This document shows positions 34,187 to 42,586 of a stretch of 64,000 nucleotides of DNA, piece after piece. The translations under genes were made by a program, and so were the position numbers. Under the pieces are notes generated by a model that was not told the origin of the DNA, ran no database searches, and saw nothing but the letters and a program-made list of their open reading frames with translations. The first letter of the stretch is position 1; every line of letters begins with the position of its first letter. Source of the stretch: Prevotella sp. UBA2809 (GTDB lineage: Bacteria; Bacteroidota; Bacteroidia; Bacteroidales; Bacteroidaceae); assembly GCA_002351725.1 (NCBI GenBank), contig DEHD01000025.1:188353-252352 (forward strand), given 5' to 3'.

Positions 34187-34230
34187 ACGGATTAACCTCG
34201 ATTTCTTGACGAAAATTTAGATTAATCCGT
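34187..34230. repeat. degenerate ACGGATTAA inverted repeat
   Basis: ACGGATTAA (34187-34195) and TTAATCCGT (34222-34230) face each other across 26 bases between the lipoprotein gene end and the purH promoter. It shares the CGGATTAA core with the larger GGCACGGATTAACACGG elements at 46.1, 56.1 and 61.7 kb but lacks their outer GGCA ends. Confidence 0.45.
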
Positions 34231-34250
34231 GTTAAAATATGATAGGTCAA

Positions 34251-34778
34251 TTATTTCAGTTTGAAATTTCTTACCCACTCGCGCATCGGCTCTACAGCTT
34301 CGCTGTGTTCGGGCTTGTAGCGCAACAATACAGTTACCAATCGAGTGGTGTCGTCTTCAAGCACCTTACCGTAGTAGTCAAAGTCCTCGTCACTACCTTC
34401 TTGTATGCTGTAGTCTTCGCCTACTTCAACAAGATCGGCACCCATTGCCAGCATCAGCTGACTTGCCGGACGATGCGTACCATTAAGCGAGTCGACCATA
34501 ACCGATATCGACATCTCGTCGGCCATAAACACCTCCTGACCGTACTCATGCGGCAGGTCTTGGTGATACAGGAACGATGGGTAGTTTATGTCGAGTCCAA
34601 GCTTGTCGCTGTGGTACTTCAACAAGTCCCACTGTCCCATCTTTATGGTCATGCTGTCGTCGCTGGTAAGCTCGCCCACTCCACCATAAGCGCGCGGCTG
34701 CCTCTGTCCTCCACAGGCAGACAGAATAATCGCGATAAGAGCGATTATTATATCAGATTCATGCCGAGTGCCTTGCAT
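34251..34778 (-). CDS. small lipoprotein of unknown function
   Basis: The 175-residue protein has a short signal sequence ending in a lipobox I-I-L-S-A-C (Cys about 22) followed by G-G-Q-R-Q-P. The remainder is acidic with no recognised domain. The only long frame starts inside the end of asnA (31-base overlap); its n-region contains D and E instead of the usual K/R, so the start is uncertain and a non-ATG start nearer the lipobox is possible. Confidence 0.6.
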   Translation of the reverse strand: MQGTRHESDIIIALIAIILSACGGQRQPRAYGGVGELTSDDSMTIKMGQWDLLKYHSDKLGLDINYPSFLYHQDLPHEYGQEVFMADEMSISVMVDSLNGTHRPASQLMLAMGADLVEVGEDYSIQEGSDEDFDYYGKVLEDDTTRLVTVLLRYKPEHSEAVEPMREWVRNFKLK

Positions 34779-35785
34779 GCTTTACGCATATCCTCAGGCC
34801 AGATTGAAGCCTGAATTTCTCCGATGTGTCCCTTATGAAGCAAAACCATACAGAGTCGGCTCTGGCCGATACCACCACCGATAGAGAGTGGCAGCTTATC
34901 GTTAAGCAGTTGCTGGTGGAAGTAAAGCTGTTCACGCTCTTCCTTGCCTTCTATCTTAAGCTGGCGCAGCAAGCTCTCCTTGTCGACACGAATACCCATG
35001 CTCGAAAGCTCGAAGCTGCGACCCAGAACAGGATACCATATCAGGATATCACCGTTCAGTCCGGCACGTCCGTCTTCGGCGATGGTACTCCAGTCGTCGT
35101 AGTCAGGAGCACGTCCGTCGTGCTTCTCGCCGTTGCTCAGCTTACCGCCGATACCGATCACGAATACAGCTCCGTACTTCTCGCAGATGGCATCCTCACG
35201 CTCTTTAGGTGTTTTGTCGGGATACATCTGCAACAGTTCCTCGGCATGTATGAAGTGAATCTTCTCTGGCAGGAATGGCTTTATCTGCGGATAAGTCTCG
35301 CAGGTAAGGTATTCAGTACGACGAATAGCGGCATATATGCGCTCTACTATATTCTTAAGGAATGCCAGAGTACGGTCTTCCTTACGAATAACGGCCTCCC
35401 AGTCCCACTGATCAACATACAGCGAGTGCAGGTTGTCAAGCTCCTCGTCGGCACGAATGGCGTTCATATCAGTATAGATGCCATATCCAGGCTCTATCTT
35501 GTATTCTGCCAGACTCAATCTCTTCCATTTTGCAAGCGAGTGCACCACCTCGGCCTTGGCATCGCCCAGATCCTTGATAGGGAAGCTCACGGGGCGCTCC
35601 ACACCATTCAGATCGTCGTTAATACCAAGTCCTTTCAGCACGAAGAGTGGTGCCGTTACTCGGCGCAATCTCAGTTCTGTAGATAAGTTCTGTTGAAAGA
35701 ACTCTTTTATCAGTTTAATGCCTTGCTCCGTCTGCTTCATATCCAGCAGCGGCTCATACATCACAGGCTTAATTACTTGTCCCAT
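34748..35785 (-). CDS. asnA: aspartate--ammonia ligase
   Basis: The 345-residue ammonia-dependent asparagine synthetase has a class II tRNA-synthetase-like fold. Diagnostic segments: R-V-T-A-P-L-F (about 43), N-G-V-E-R-P-V-S-F near 60, Q-W-D-W-E near 127, and G-G-G-I-G-Q-S-R-L near the C-terminus. AsnA-type length (about 330-345) is normal. A TACCTTTG element at 35813-35820 is its likely promoter. Confidence 0.96.
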   Translation of the reverse strand: MGQVIKPVMYEPLLDMKQTEQGIKLIKEFFQQNLSTELRLRRVTAPLFVLKGLGINDDLNGVERPVSFPIKDLGDAKAEVVHSLAKWKRLSLAEYKIEPGYGIYTDMNAIRADEELDNLHSLYVDQWDWEAVIRKEDRTLAFLKNIVERIYAAIRRTEYLTCETYPQIKPFLPEKIHFIHAEELLQMYPDKTPKEREDAICEKYGAVFVIGIGGKLSNGEKHDGRAPDYDDWSTIAEDGRAGLNGDILIWYPVLGRSFELSSMGIRVDKESLLRQLKIEGKEEREQLYFHQQLLNDKLPLSIGGGIGQSRLCMVLLHKGHIGEIQASIWPEDMRKACKALGMNLI

Positions 35786-35812
35786 ATTATCAGTTTATGC
35801 TTAAATTGCGTG

Positions 35813-35820
35813 CAAAGGTA
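35813..35820 (-). promoter_or_regulatory. asnA -7 promoter element
   Basis: The minus-strand sequence TACCTTTG lies 27 bases before the asnA ATG. Confidence 0.5.
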
Positions 35821-35926
35821 CACATTTATTATTAAAATGCAAGCAAAAACCCAATTATTTTTCACAAAATGAAAGATCTTGTTGATTTTGACTATCATTT
35901 TGTATATTTACCAACGCGTTAACAAA

Positions 35927-35966
35927 TCCTAATTCTCAATTCCCGATTCTCAATTCTCAATTAAAA
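35927..35966. repeat. AATTCTC heptamer array upstream of tRNA-Arg
   Basis: Degenerate 7-base units (AATTCTC, AATTCCC, ATTCTC, AATTCTC, AATTAAA) occupy the space just upstream of the tRNA promoter element. The rest of the 35821-35926 gap is A/T-rich without a gene. Confidence 0.75.
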
Positions 35967-35970
35967 GACT

Positions 35971-35978
35971 TACCTTTG
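35971..35978 (+). promoter_or_regulatory. tRNA-Arg promoter -7 element
   Basis: TACCTTTG ends 18 bases before the first base of the mature tRNA. Confidence 0.55.
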
Positions 35979-35996
35979 CACTCGCTTTAAGCAAGC

Positions 35997-36068
35997 GCAC
36001 CCGTAGTTTAAAGGATAGAATAACAGATTCCGGTTCTGTTGGTCACGGTTCGATTCCGTGCGGGTGTA
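35997..36068 (+). tRNA. tRNA-Arg (anticodon CCG)
   Basis: It folds as a full cloverleaf. Acceptor GCACCCG / CGGGTGT (35997-36003, 36061-36067, with a terminal G-U), D-stem GTTT/GAAT, anticodon stem ACAGA/TCTGT with loop TTCCGGT (anticodon CCG at 36030-36032), T-arm CACGG-TTCGATT-CCGTG, discriminator A at 36068. CCA is not encoded. It lies alone between asnA and the metal ATPase. Confidence 0.93.
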
Positions 36069-36093
36069 CTTCTACAAGCTCCGCAAACGCAAG

Positions 36094-38088
36094 CTATGCG
36101 CGCAAAGCACGCATAGCATTAAGAACAGCAAGCACCGTTACTCCTACATCAGCAAACACCGCCATCCACATGGTGGCAACGCCTACTGCTGCCAATACAA
36201 GCACTGCAAGTTTTATTCCTATGGCCAGCCATACGTTTTGGCGGGCTATATTCAATGTGCGACGAGCCAGACGAATAGCCAGAGCTATCTTAGAAGGCTT
36301 GTCGTCCATCAGCACCACATCGGCAGCTTCTATTGCCGCATCGCTACCGAGTCCGCCCATGGCGATACCTACATCAGCGCGAGCCAATACAGGAGCATCG
36401 TTGATGCCGTCGCCAACAAAGGCGACGTGGGTGTTAGGTGATGGGTGATGGGTGATGGTTAATAGTTGTTCTACTTGGGCAACTTTATCGGCAGGCATCA
36501 GTTCGGCGTGGTATTCTGAGATTCCAAGTGTATTTGCTACGTTCTCAGCCACCTCCTTGCGATCGCCAGTAAGCATCACGGTGCGTCTCACGCCCAACTC
36601 ACCCAAAGCCTTTATTGCTTCGGCACTATCAGCCTTTATCTGGTCGTTAATAACAATGTGTCCGGCATAATTTCCGTCAATAGCCACGTGTATAATTGTG
36701 CCCAGATGCTGACAATCGTGCCATTTTGCGCCCACGGCATCCATCAGTTTGGTGTTACCAACAGCCACCTCCTTATCGCCTACAGCAGCTATTATTCCCT
36801 GTCCGGCAACCTCGCGCACGTTGCTCACTTTACATCCGTCGGTAGCCTCATCAGGGAATGCATCCCTCAATGCTGCACCTATCGGGTGAGTCGAGAAGTG
36901 CTCCACATGTGCTGCAAGGTGTAATAGCTGGTGTTCATCGCAGCTATCGGGATGCACCGCCGTTACGGCAAACTGTCCGTGGGTAAGCGTTCCGGTTTTG
37001 TCGAACACCACAGTGTCGATCTTCGATAGCACATCAATATAGCTTGCCCCTTTTATCAGTATTCCGCGTCGCGATGCACCACCAATACCTCCGAAGAATG
37101 TAAGTGGCACGCTTATAACCAACGCACATGGACACGAAACAACAAGGAACATAAGCGCTCTGTAAAGCCATGTGCTGAAAAGGGTGATTGGTGATAGGTG
37201 TTGGGTGAAGGCTATTAGTAACGGCGGAACAATTGCCAGGGCTATTGCAGCAAACACCACTATTGGAGTGTATATACGTGCAAAGCGGGTGATGAATGTC
37301 TCGCTCTTCGATTTTGTCTCTCCAGCGCTCTCTACCAGACGGATTATCTTCGATACAGTACTCTCGCCATATGGTTTTGTAACGCGAACGCGCAACACTC
37401 CGCTAAGATTCACGCAGCCAGAGATCACCTCGTCGTCTTCCGCAACATCGCGCGGCAATGATTCGCCCGTCAGCGCCACTGTATTCAGTGCACTCTTTCC
37501 TTCGGTCACCACACCGTCAAGCGGCACCTTCTCGCCCGGACGTATCACGATGATGTCACCAACGTTCACCTCATCAGGGGCTACAGCAACCTCTTTCCAC
37601 TCGCCGCTCTCTTCTTTCCTCCAAAGAGTAGCTGAGTCGGGCTTTATCTCCATCAGGTGTGCTATACTGTCGCGACTCTTCCCCTCGGCGTAACCTTCGA
37701 ACAACTCGCCTACCTGGAAAAACAGCATCACAAACACCGCCTCTGGAAACTGAGTCTCAGCCCCCGGAAGAAATCCTATACAAAGAGCTCCGATGGTGGC
37801 TACACTCATCAGGAAATGCTCATTAAACGGATTGCCGTGCTCCAACCCCTCGGCAGCCTCCTTCAGCGTGTCGTGGCCTATTATTATATAAGGTATAAGG
37901 TAAACCAACAACAACTGCCATGTTTCCAGCTGCAACCAATGCTCAATTATCACTGCTCCCACAAGCAGAACCGCTGTGATTATTATCAGTCGCAGCTGCT
38001 CTTTGGTATTATGCTCGTGGTGATGCTCATGCTCATGATGATGTTCATGCTCGTGATGACCACACGTCTTACATTCTATTTTTCCCAT
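36094..38088 (-). CDS. heavy-metal P1B-type ATPase (Zn/Cd/Pb type) with His-rich N-terminus
   Basis: This 664-residue exporter begins with a Cys/His-rich metal-binding leader (C-K-T-C-G-H-H-E-H-E-H-H-H and two further H-E-H runs in residues 4-28) instead of an HMA domain. Core motifs are T-G-E-S (actuator), C-P-C-A-L-V-I-S-V-P in the membrane (about 323), D-K-T-G-T-L-T phosphorylation site (about 362), H-P in the S-T-H-P-I-G segment, and V-G-D-G-I-N-D-A-P. The His leader and CPC suit zinc/cadmium. Two tandem heptamer arrays lie in the gene, giving the odd T-I-T-H-H-P-S-P-N-T-H just before V-A-F-V-G-D-G and T-Q-H-L-S-P-I-T in a loop. Confidence 0.92.
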   Translation of the reverse strand: MGKIECKTCGHHEHEHHHEHEHHHEHNTKEQLRLIIITAVLLVGAVIIEHWLQLETWQLLLVYLIPYIIIGHDTLKEAAEGLEHGNPFNEHFLMSVATIGALCIGFLPGAETQFPEAVFVMLFFQVGELFEGYAEGKSRDSIAHLMEIKPDSATLWRKEESGEWKEVAVAPDEVNVGDIIVIRPGEKVPLDGVVTEGKSALNTVALTGESLPRDVAEDDEVISGCVNLSGVLRVRVTKPYGESTVSKIIRLVESAGETKSKSETFITRFARIYTPIVVFAAIALAIVPPLLIAFTQHLSPITLFSTWLYRALMFLVVSCPCALVISVPLTFFGGIGGASRRGILIKGASYIDVLSKIDTVVFDKTGTLTHGQFAVTAVHPDSCDEHQLLHLAAHVEHFSTHPIGAALRDAFPDEATDGCKVSNVREVAGQGIIAAVGDKEVAVGNTKLMDAVGAKWHDCQHLGTIIHVAIDGNYAGHIVINDQIKADSAEAIKALGELGVRRTVMLTGDRKEVAENVANTLGISEYHAELMPADKVAQVEQLLTITHHPSPNTHVAFVGDGINDAPVLARADVGIAMGGLGSDAAIEAADVVLMDDKPSKIALAIRLARRTLNIARQNVWLAIGIKLAVLVLAAVGVATMWMAVFADVGVTVLAVLNAMRALRA
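36430..36457 (-). repeat. GGTGATG heptamer array in the metal ATPase gene
   Basis: Four tandem plus-strand units (GGTGTTA, GGTGATG x3) encode, on minus, the P-S-P-N-T loop directly before the V-G-D-G-I-N-D motif. It is the same unit family as the trpE array. Confidence 0.9.
37183..37210 (-). repeat. second GGTGNNN heptamer array in the metal ATPase gene
   Basis: Four degenerate units GGTGATT, GGTGATA, GGTGTTG and GGTGAAG read on plus; on minus they encode T-Q-H-L-S-P-I-T in the loop between the two membrane helices upstream of the CPC helix. Confidence 0.85.
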
Positions 38089-38120
38089 ACAAATATAGTT
38101 TTACTATTTCTTTCTGGGTG

Positions 38121-38128
38121 CAAAGGTA
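38121..38128 (-). promoter_or_regulatory. metal ATPase -7 promoter element
   Basis: The minus-strand sequence TACCTTTG lies about 32 bases before the ATPase ATG; the start codon is preceded by the TAAAACTATATTTGT motif also seen at the caspase-like gene. Confidence 0.5.
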
Positions 38129-38163
38129 CGAACTTAGCTCTGCAACCCGGTTGCAAAGTTAAT

Positions 38164-38276
38164 AAAAAAGGCCTGTCATCACGACAGCCCCCCCTTATCT
38201 AACTAAACAAATACTTATATGAACATTGGCTAAAACTTCTGGTCGCAAAGGTACGACGAATTTCCGAACCACGCAA
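38164..38276 (-). ncRNA. candidate small RNA of about 75 nucleotides
   Basis: On the minus strand a promoter with TTG (38274-38276) and TACCTTTG (38246-38253), spaced by exactly 20 bases, faces no gene. The transcript from about 38240 runs into a hairpin (GG-C-TGTC/GACAG-CC type, 38170-38189) followed by six T at 38169-38164. No frame longer than three codons follows an ATG. It is independent of the porin gene, whose own terminator lies upstream at 38307-38335. Promoter, short body and terminator are all seen; function is unknown. Confidence 0.5.
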
Positions 38277-38306
38277 TACCTAAAATTTGGGATTTCTATA
38301 AATAAA

Positions 38307-38335
38307 AAAGAACCCGCCTAAATGACGGGTTCTTT
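38307..38335 (-). terminator. rho-independent terminator of the porin-like gene
   Basis: On minus, AAAGAACCCG / CGGGTTCTTT form a ten-base stem with a nine-base loop, followed by a T-run, 24 bases after the porin-like stop codon. Confidence 0.8.
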
Positions 38336-38359
38336 AATTGATATTTAAACCTCAAGCAA

Positions 38360-38902
38360 TTAGAGGTTGAAGTACAGACCGAATGTGAGGTTGTTACCAT
38401 CAAGATCGAGACCGAACTTGCTGATATTGTTCTTGTCGCCCTCGGGGTTAAATACATCGTAGCCCAGGAAGCCGATGTGAGAAACGAAGCTTACCTTGTC
38501 TGAAAGAGCTACAGAAAGACCTGGCTTAAGACCTACAGCGAACTCATTCCAGTCAGCATCCTTTGCAGTAGTGAAGTCGAGACCACCATCAACAAAGAAG
38601 TTAACCTTACCACACTTAGCGAATGTGTAACGAGCGTAAGGAGCTACAGAGAAAGCGCTCTCGCTGATACCATTAACACCAGTCCACTTGTTGCTCTCGT
38701 AACCGATAACGGTACCGATAGCCCAAGAATCGTTGATGTTATAACCAATTTCTGGCATAATCTTAAATGTTGTCTCACTACGGTCACCTGCGTTCTCCTG
38801 AGAACTCCATGCGTTAAAACCAAGGCTACCACCAAGGTAAACCTGTGCATTCATTGTTGCAGCAAAACATACTGCTACAAGTGTCATAAAAATCTTTTTC
38901 AT
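38360..38902 (-). CDS. outer-membrane beta-barrel protein (porin/OmpA-barrel-like)
   Basis: This 180-residue protein has a signal peptide (MKKIFMTLVAVCFAATMNAQ) and about eight amphipathic strands (for example V-Y-L-G-G-S-L-G-F-N-A-W). It ends in G-L-Y-F-N-L with a terminal aromatic-rich strand, typical of small Bacteroidetes 8-stranded barrels. It has its own promoter (TACCTTTG, minus 38932-38939) and terminator, so it is monocistronic and probably abundant. No binding or enzymatic role can be assigned. Confidence 0.82.
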   Translation of the reverse strand: MKKIFMTLVAVCFAATMNAQVYLGGSLGFNAWSSQENAGDRSETTFKIMPEIGYNINDSWAIGTVIGYESNKWTGVNGISESAFSVAPYARYTFAKCGKVNFFVDGGLDFTTAKDADWNEFAVGLKPGLSVALSDKVSFVSHIGFLGYDVFNPEGDKNNISKFGLDLDGNNLTFGLYFNL

Positions 38903-38931
38903 TTCTTCAATTATTTAAAAGTTTGACGGTG

Positions 38932-38939
38932 CAAAGGTA
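38932..38939 (-). promoter_or_regulatory. porin-like gene -7 promoter element
   Basis: The minus-strand sequence TACCTTTG lies about 30 bases before the ATG of the small barrel protein. Confidence 0.5.
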
Positions 38940-39071
38940 TGGAGAAAACCGGAAACAAAAGGTCAAGTTTTCTGAATTTCCCCGTTTTAGGGCGGTTTTG
39001 TTGACGCAGGTCACGAAAACGACCGAAAAAAGAAAAAAGACGATAAATTTGGAGATTTAACCGATTTTTAG

Positions 39072-39079
39072 TACTTTTG
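39072..39079 (+). promoter_or_regulatory. pepT -7 promoter element
   Basis: TACTTTTG lies 24 bases before the pepT ATG. Confidence 0.55.
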
Positions 39080-39103
39080 CAGGCGCAATAATAACAAAAC
39101 AAA

Positions 39104-40327
39104 ATGGATATAATAGAAAGATTTCTAAACTATACGCAGTTTGATACGCAATCGGCGGAGGACAGCGAGACAGTGCCTAGTACGGCGAAACAGCTGGTGT
39201 TTGCAGAATACCTGAAGAAGGAACTGGAACGCGAGGGACTGAGCGACGTAGAGATGGACGACAAGGGTTACATATACGCCACACTGAAAGCTAACACCAA
39301 GGACGAAATACCTACCATAGGATTTATTTCGCACTACGACACAAGTCCCGACTGCTCGGGAGCTAACATCAAACCTCACATAGTTAATAATTATGATGGC
39401 AGCGACATTCTGCTATCAGAAAACATCATCATGTCGCCGAAGAAATTCCCTGAGCTGCTGAAGCATACTGGCGAAGACCTGATTGTGACCGATGGAACAA
39501 CTCTGCTTGGTGCCGACGACAAGGCCGGCATAGCTGAGATAGTAGAGGCGATGTGCTATCTGCGCGATCACAAAGAGATAAGCCACGGAAACATACGCGT
39601 AGCTTTTAACCCCGACGAGGAGATTGGTATGGGTGCACACCATTTTGACGTAGAGAAATTCGGATGCGAGTGGGCCTACACCATGGATGGCGGTGACCTG
39701 GGCGAGCTGGAGTTTGAGAACTTCAACGCGGCAAGTGCTAAGATATATATAAAAGGTATAAGCGTACATCCGGGTTACGCCAAAGGTAAGATGATAAACG
39801 CCAACGCGCTGGCGGCTGAGTTTGCCAAGATGCTGCCACAGGACGAGACGCCCGAGACTACCGAGGGGTATCAGGGATTCTATCACCTGCTGAACATACA
39901 GAGCAACGTGGAGAATGCCACGATGAGCTACATTATACGTGACCACGACCGCGAGCGTTTTGAAGACCGCAAGCACCAGATAGAAACTACAGCTGCGGCT
40001 ATGAACGAGAAATACGGTGAGGGTACGGTAGAGGTGACTCTGAAAGACCAGTACTACAACATGAAGGAGAAGATTGACCCGCAGATGCACGTTATTGACC
40101 TTGTACTGCACGCTATGCAGGACTGCGGTGTAGCTCCAAAGGTAAAGCCTATTCGTGGCGGCACCGACGGAGCACAGCTATCGTTCAAAGGTCTGCCCTG
40201 CCCTAACATCTTTGCCGGAGGTGTGAACTTTCATGGACCTTACGAGTTCGTCAGCATCCAGAACATGCAGAAAGCGAAAGAGGTGATAGTTAAAATCTGC
40301 GAACTCACCGCAGGCTTTAATCTTTAA
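39104..40327 (+). CDS. pepT: peptidase T (tripeptide aminopeptidase)
   Basis: This 407-residue dizinc M20 peptidase has I-G-F-I-S-H-Y-D-T-S (first His/Asp ligand region, about 77), D-G-T-T-L-L-G-A-D-D-K-A-G (bridging Asp, about 134-145), N-P-D-E-E-I-G-M-G (catalytic Glu/ligand, about 171) and R-G-G-T-D-G-A-Q-L near 348. It releases N-terminal residues from tripeptides in the cytoplasm. It ends 11 bases inside the convergent antiporter gene. Confidence 0.96.
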   Translation: MDIIERFLNYTQFDTQSAEDSETVPSTAKQLVFAEYLKKELEREGLSDVEMDDKGYIYATLKANTKDEIPTIGFISHYDTSPDCSGANIKPHIVNNYDGSDILLSENIIMSPKKFPELLKHTGEDLIVTDGTTLLGADDKAGIAEIVEAMCYLRDHKEISHGNIRVAFNPDEEIGMGAHHFDVEKFGCEWAYTMDGGDLGELEFENFNAASAKIYIKGISVHPGYAKGKMINANALAAEFAKMLPQDETPETTEGYQGFYHLLNIQSNVENATMSYIIRDHDRERFEDRKHQIETTAAAMNEKYGEGTVEVTLKDQYYNMKEKIDPQMHVIDLVLHAMQDCGVAPKVKPIRGGTDGAQLSFKGLPCPNIFAGGVNFHGPYEFVSIQNMQKAKEVIVKICELTAGFNL

Positions 40328-42575
40328 GCAGTGAGTCGAGCGAATCTTGCTCGCCTACTACCCAGATGATATCACCCTCGCGGAAGCGACGGTTAGGACT
40401 ATAGGGGGAGAGACTTTCCTTTCCCTCTTCAAGTCCTACAACCATACAGCTGTAGTCATCGCGAATGCGGCTCTCGATAAGCGTCTTACCAATAAACTTG
40501 CTATCGGCACCGATGATGAGCTGGCGTAGCTTCATCTCGCGCTGCTCGATATTTACATCCTGACTGAGAATGTCGCTTTCTATGGCCTCGCGGAAAGCAG
40601 AGAACTGCTGATCGCTACCAATTACCTGAAGAACATCGCCGGGGAACAAAATGTTATATCCATCGGGGATGTTTATACGGCAACCACCACGAAGGATACT
40701 GCTTACATGAACACCATACTTCTTACCAAGGTTGAGCTGAGCCAAGGTCTGGCCCATCCAACTGGAATTGGCAGGAACGGTAAACTCGGCAATATGGATA
40801 TCGCGGTCGAGCAGCTTACCCTCGTAGAGCGGACGTTTCTTGCCATGCACCTGAGCTTCGATATCGCGCGAACGCAGATTCTGTACAAACAGGCGTTCGA
40901 GGGTGATGGAGCGATGCTTGGCGGTGCGCGAGAGTACTATGAGCACTATTACAAGGAGACCTATGGTAATCATAAGTGCTGGCTTGAAACGGCTGAGGAA
41001 ATTGCAGATATAGAATATAAAAGCCACCGCTATAAACACACGCACCACCACGGTAAGTGCCAGCGGAATACGATTGCGATAACTCTCGGCCCACAACGCC
41101 TTCCACTCCTCGCTGTGGTTCTTCTTCATCACCATGGCGCGCAAGAACGGTGCAATGAGGAAGATGGTGAGCAGACCAGTGATGGCGTTGGCATACCAAT
41201 GGAGCTCCCAACCAGGCAGCAACTTACGGGTGAAGGGCAGCACAAAGGTAAACATCAGCGCAATGGTGGCCGAGGTGAGGATGGAATAGACAATAGTGTT
41301 GATAGACATCTGAGTGAGCAGACGTTTCCATTTGCTATCCTCCTGACTATGGGTGCTGCCAATGGTAAACGTGTTAAGTGCCTTGATGAGCTTAGTTGGC
41401 AGATGATGCTCAAGTTTCTCATAGGCCGGTGTGGAGAGTCGGATCATGTAAGGAGTGAGGAAGGTTGTGATGACAGATACTGCCACAACAACCGGATAAA
41501 GGAAATGTCCGATAACGCCAAGCGACAATCCCAACGAGGCGATGATGAACGAGAATTCACCGATCTGCGCCATAGAGAAACCGCAACGCATGGCCGACTT
41601 AAGCGACTCGCCTCCAAGCATGAACGATATGGTGCCGAACACACTCTGACCGACGATGATGGTGAGTACCAAACAAAGGATAGGCAGGGCGTATTCTACA
41701 AGAATCTTAGGATCGACAAGCATACCTACCGACACGAAGAACACGGCTCCGAAAAGATTCTTCACGGGTTCAACAAGCTTCTCGATGCGCTCGGCCTCGA
41801 TAGTCTCGGCAAGAATACTACCCATGATAAATGCTCCGAATGCAGAACTGAAGCCTACCTTAGTTGAGAACACCGCCATGGCGCAACACAAGCCGAGTGC
41901 CACAATGAGAAGCACCTCGTTATTAATCTCCTTACGAACCTGACGCAGTATGATAGGAATGGCAAAGATACCAACAACAAGCCACAGGATAAGGAAGAAA
42001 AGAATGCGGACCACCGACTGAAGCATCTGGCCTCCACCAACTTCATCACCTTCGGCTACGGCACTAAGCATAACCATCATAACGATGGCCAGAATATCCT
42101 CGAGTATAAGCACACTCATAACCTTACCAGCGAAGTTCTGCTGGCGCAGACCGAGGTCGTCGAAGGCTTTATAGATAATGGTGGTTGACGACATGGCAAG
42201 CATACCTCCAAGGAAGATGCAATCCATCTTGCCCCAACCGAACAGCTGACCCACTATCATGCCAAGCATCATCATACAGAAGATGATGGCAATGGCGGAT
42301 ATTATGGGCGAAGCACCCATCTTAAGAATCTTCTTGAACGAGAAATCCAAACCCAACGAGAACAGCAGGAACATAACACCAATGTCGGCCCACAGATGCA
42401 CGTTAGCCACATCGGCCACTGATGCTGTGTAAGGCATATTTGGACTTACAAGGAAACCTGCCACGATATAGCCGAGAACAAGCGGCTGCTTAAGGCGTTT
42501 GAATATAAGCGTAACAATACCTGCCACAATAAGTATCAGCGCCAGGTCTTGGATAAGTGTTGGAAGTTCAGACAT
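40317..42575 (-). CDS. CPA2/Kef-type cation:proton antiporter with C-terminal TrkA-C domains
   Basis: The 752-residue protein has an N-terminal Na+/H+ exchanger domain of about 12-13 helices (L-G-Y-I-V-A-G-F, G-L-D-F-S-F-K-K, F-G-A-F-I-M-G). A linker with about four extra hydrophobic segments lies at 425-555, and C-terminal TrkA-C-like regulatory modules run from about 590 to 750 (G-D-V-L-Q-V-I-G-S and G-D-I-I-W-V-V-G). No nucleotide-binding TrkA-N domain is present. It probably exports K+ or Na+ in exchange for protons. It shares a 10-base intergenic gap with the upstream LptD-like gene. Confidence 0.88.
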   Translation of the reverse strand: MSELPTLIQDLALILIVAGIVTLIFKRLKQPLVLGYIVAGFLVSPNMPYTASVADVANVHLWADIGVMFLLFSLGLDFSFKKILKMGASPIISAIAIIFCMMMLGMIVGQLFGWGKMDCIFLGGMLAMSSTTIIYKAFDDLGLRQQNFAGKVMSVLILEDILAIVMMVMLSAVAEGDEVGGGQMLQSVVRILFFLILWLVVGIFAIPIILRQVRKEINNEVLLIVALGLCCAMAVFSTKVGFSSAFGAFIMGSILAETIEAERIEKLVEPVKNLFGAVFFVSVGMLVDPKILVEYALPILCLVLTIIVGQSVFGTISFMLGGESLKSAMRCGFSMAQIGEFSFIIASLGLSLGVIGHFLYPVVVAVSVITTFLTPYMIRLSTPAYEKLEHHLPTKLIKALNTFTIGSTHSQEDSKWKRLLTQMSINTIVYSILTSATIALMFTFVLPFTRKLLPGWELHWYANAITGLLTIFLIAPFLRAMVMKKNHSEEWKALWAESYRNRIPLALTVVVRVFIAVAFIFYICNFLSRFKPALMITIGLLVIVLIVLSRTAKHRSITLERLFVQNLRSRDIEAQVHGKKRPLYEGKLLDRDIHIAEFTVPANSSWMGQTLAQLNLGKKYGVHVSSILRGGCRINIPDGYNILFPGDVLQVIGSDQQFSAFREAIESDILSQDVNIEQREMKLRQLIIGADSKFIGKTLIESRIRDDYSCMVVGLEEGKESLSPYSPNRRFREGDIIWVVGEQDSLDSLLKD

Positions 42576-42586
42576 AGTTTATAGGT

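Noticed and set aside
34826..35686. 286-codon plus-strand frame opposite asnA
   Set aside because: Antisense shadow of a highly conserved enzyme.
38911..39102. 63-codon minus-strand frame between the porin-like gene and pepT
   Set aside because: It overlaps both promoters and has no ribosome-binding context or recognisable sequence.
40707..41867. 386-codon plus-strand open frame opposite the Kef-type antiporter
   Set aside because: Antisense shadow of a well-supported membrane protein gene; no start context and no recognisable motif.
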